Assembly: GCF_000215705.1 (NCBI RefSeq)
Contig: NC_015677.1
Location: 632,001 to 696,000, forward strand
Origin: Ramlibacter tataouinensis TTB310
GTDB lineage: Bacteria > Pseudomonadota > Gammaproteobacteria > Burkholderiales > Burkholderiaceae_C
Direction: 5' to 3'
Length of the DNA: 64,000 nt
How positions within the stretch are numbered: position 1 is the first letter of the stretch; every line of letters starts with the position of its first letter. A program made the translations under genes and the position numbers. Below, in pieces: positions 63,244 to 64,000 of this stretch. The notes beneath the pieces were generated by a model. The model saw only the letters and a list, made by a program, of their open reading frames with translations. It was not told the DNA's origin and searched no databases.

Positions 63244-63753
63244 ATGTGCGGCGCTGAGCTGCGTTCCCTACCCGAAGGCGTGCAGCGGGTGGCCGGCCTG
63301 CTGCAGGCCATGGGCCACCCGCACGCGCCGGTGATGCTGGCCGATGCGGTGCGCACCGCGCAGCAGGCCGCCGACGCGCTGGGCATAGCGGTCGGCCAGG
63401 TGGCCAAGAGCATCGTCTTCCGGCGCAAGGCCGACGACGCGGCGGTGCTGATCGTCACCTCGGGCGACCGGCGGGTCGACGAGAAGAAGGTCGAGGCGCT
63501 GGTGGGCCAGGGCGGCAAGCTCGGCCGTGCCGACGCCGACTTCGTCAAGGCGCGCACGGGCTTCTCCATCGGCGGGGTCTCGCCGGTCGGGCATCTGCAG
63601 CCGCCGGTGACGCTGATCGACCGCGAGCTGTTCCGCTTCGAGGTGGTGTGGGCCGCGGCCGGGCATCCGCACGGCGTTTTCCAGCTGCGGCCGCAGGACC
63701 TGGAGCGGCTGACCGGCGCGCCGGTGGCCGACGTGGTGCAGCCGCCGGCATGA
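63244..63753 (+). CDS. YbaK/EbsC-family aminoacyl-tRNA deacylase-like protein
   Basis: A 169-aa member of the YbaK/ProX editing-domain family, which hydrolyses mischarged tRNA in trans. Marks are GQVAKSIVFRRKADDAAVLI, with the conserved Lys, and the SIGGVSPVGH loop. It is 12 bp after hmgL and overlaps the DUF1289 gene by 4 bp. The tRNA specificity is unknown. Confidence 0.86.
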   Translation: MCGAELRSLPEGVQRVAGLLQAMGHPHAPVMLADAVRTAQQAADALGIAVGQVAKSIVFRRKADDAAVLIVTSGDRRVDEKKVEALVGQGGKLGRADADFVKARTGFSIGGVSPVGHLQPPVTLIDRELFRFEVVWAAAGHPHGVFQLRPQDLERLTGAPVADVVQPPA

Positions 63754-63953
63754 ACGGCGCCGCCGGATCCATGGAGGCCGTGCCCTCGCCCTGCATCTCG
63801 GTGTGCCGCATGGACGCCGCCAGCGGCCTGTGCGAGGGCTGCCTGCGCACGCTGGACGAGATAGCGGCCTGGGGCGGCCTGGACAGCGAGGGCAGGCGCG
63901 CCGTGTGGGCATTGATCGAGGAGCGGGCCCGGGAGAGGGAGAACCGTCCATGA
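63750..63953 (+). CDS. DUF1289 Cys-cluster protein
   Basis: A 67-aa protein with the DUF1289 pattern C-x3-C-x8-C-x2-C (SPCISVCRMDAASGLCEGC) followed by TLDEIAAW, which probably binds a metal. ATG 63750 overlaps the YbaK stop, and its own stop overlaps the next gene (ATGA). The function is unknown. Confidence 0.85.
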   Translation: MNGAAGSMEAVPSPCISVCRMDAASGLCEGCLRTLDEIAAWGGLDSEGRRAVWALIEERARERENRP

Positions 63954-64000
63954 AGCGCATCACCTGCTGGCTGGACTTCATCTCGCCCTACGCCTACCTG
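63950..64000 (+). CDS. 2-hydroxychromene-2-carboxylate isomerase-like protein, 3' end cut off
   Basis: Only 17 codons are visible (MKRITCWLDFISPYAYL). The DFISPYAYL segment is the typical N terminus of the DsbA-like glutathione S-transferase kappa/HCCA isomerase family. ATG 63950 overlaps the DUF1289 stop by 4 bp. The assignment rests on this short stretch and on the common DUF1289 neighbourhood. Confidence 0.65.
   Translation, partial: MKRITCWLDFISPYAYL

Noticed and set aside
63929..63945. CGGGAGAGGGAGAA near the DUF1289 end as a third copy of the 33-bp repeat
   Set aside because: It matches only the right half of the repeat (14 bases) in Arg/Glu codons; no hairpin arm is present, so chance is likely.

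Overview
The window is a very GC-rich bacterial chromosome segment, densely packed on both strands, with many 4-bp start/stop overlaps (ATGA, GTGA). Gene content (RdgC, a PHB-type phasin, TraX-like protein, PhaA-G/Mrp antiporter, ECF41 sigma factor, methylcrotonyl-CoA carboxylase cluster, tandem universal stress proteins) fits a Burkholderiales betaproteobacterium, probably Comamonadaceae (Ramlibacter/Variovorax-like). That placement is inferred from gene families and composition; no rRNA or tRNA gene is visible to confirm it.

Layout. 1-3.0 kb: 3' part of selO, gdhA and a carboxymuconolactone-decarboxylase/AhpD-like gene. 3.1-5.4 kb: an ECF41 sigma factor whose signature promoter (TGTCACA-N16-CGTC) stands before itself and before the AhpD-like gene, then a UspA/Rnk-like pair. 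5.8-11.7 kb: a six-gene Mrp/Pha cation/proton antiporter operon. 12-13.9 kb: a broken universal stress gene and a YgiD-type dioxygenase. 14-26.4 kb: two consecutive minus-strand operons, an exported GH79-like/GH3 glycosidase pair and, upstream, a seven-gene respiratory operon (GMC dehydrogenase with Tat-exported small subunit, triheme cytochrome c, caa3-type oxidase subunit II, fused subunit I-III, small membrane protein, CtaG). An imperfect 70-bp repeat precedes each operon, and an AraC-type regulator is divergent from the respiratory operon. I read this as one glycoside-cleavage and periplasmic sugar-oxidation system with its own terminal oxidase; it is the most interesting part of the window.

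26.6-35.5 kb: an AraC frame that runs without a stop into a tandem universal stress protein, a GAF-domain protein plus nucleotidyltransferase pair, a DUF2382 stress protein with a membrane partner, and a catalase-like/cupredoxin/thioredoxin-like cluster. 35.7-54 kb: mostly housekeeping and accessory genes (D-tartrate dehydratase, glutaminase, two MFS exporters, DksA-like protein, Csp copper-storage protein, hydrolases, RdgC, phasin, TraX-like protein, PagL, small membrane proteins). A roughly 425-bp imperfect palindrome lies between the convergent MFS and TraX-like genes.

54-64 kb: a leucine/isovalerate degradation cluster (carboxyltransferase, acyl-CoA dehydrogenase with an isovaleryl-type catalytic Glu, methylglutaconyl-CoA hydratase, biotin carboxylase, HMG-CoA lyase) with co-directional accessory genes, facing a divergent AraC regulator. 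A 33-bp palindromic repeat occurs twice here, once between genes and once in frame inside the biotin carboxylase gene. The window ends a few codons into a DsbA-like isomerase gene. No CRISPR array, phage, intact insertion sequence or RNA gene was found.
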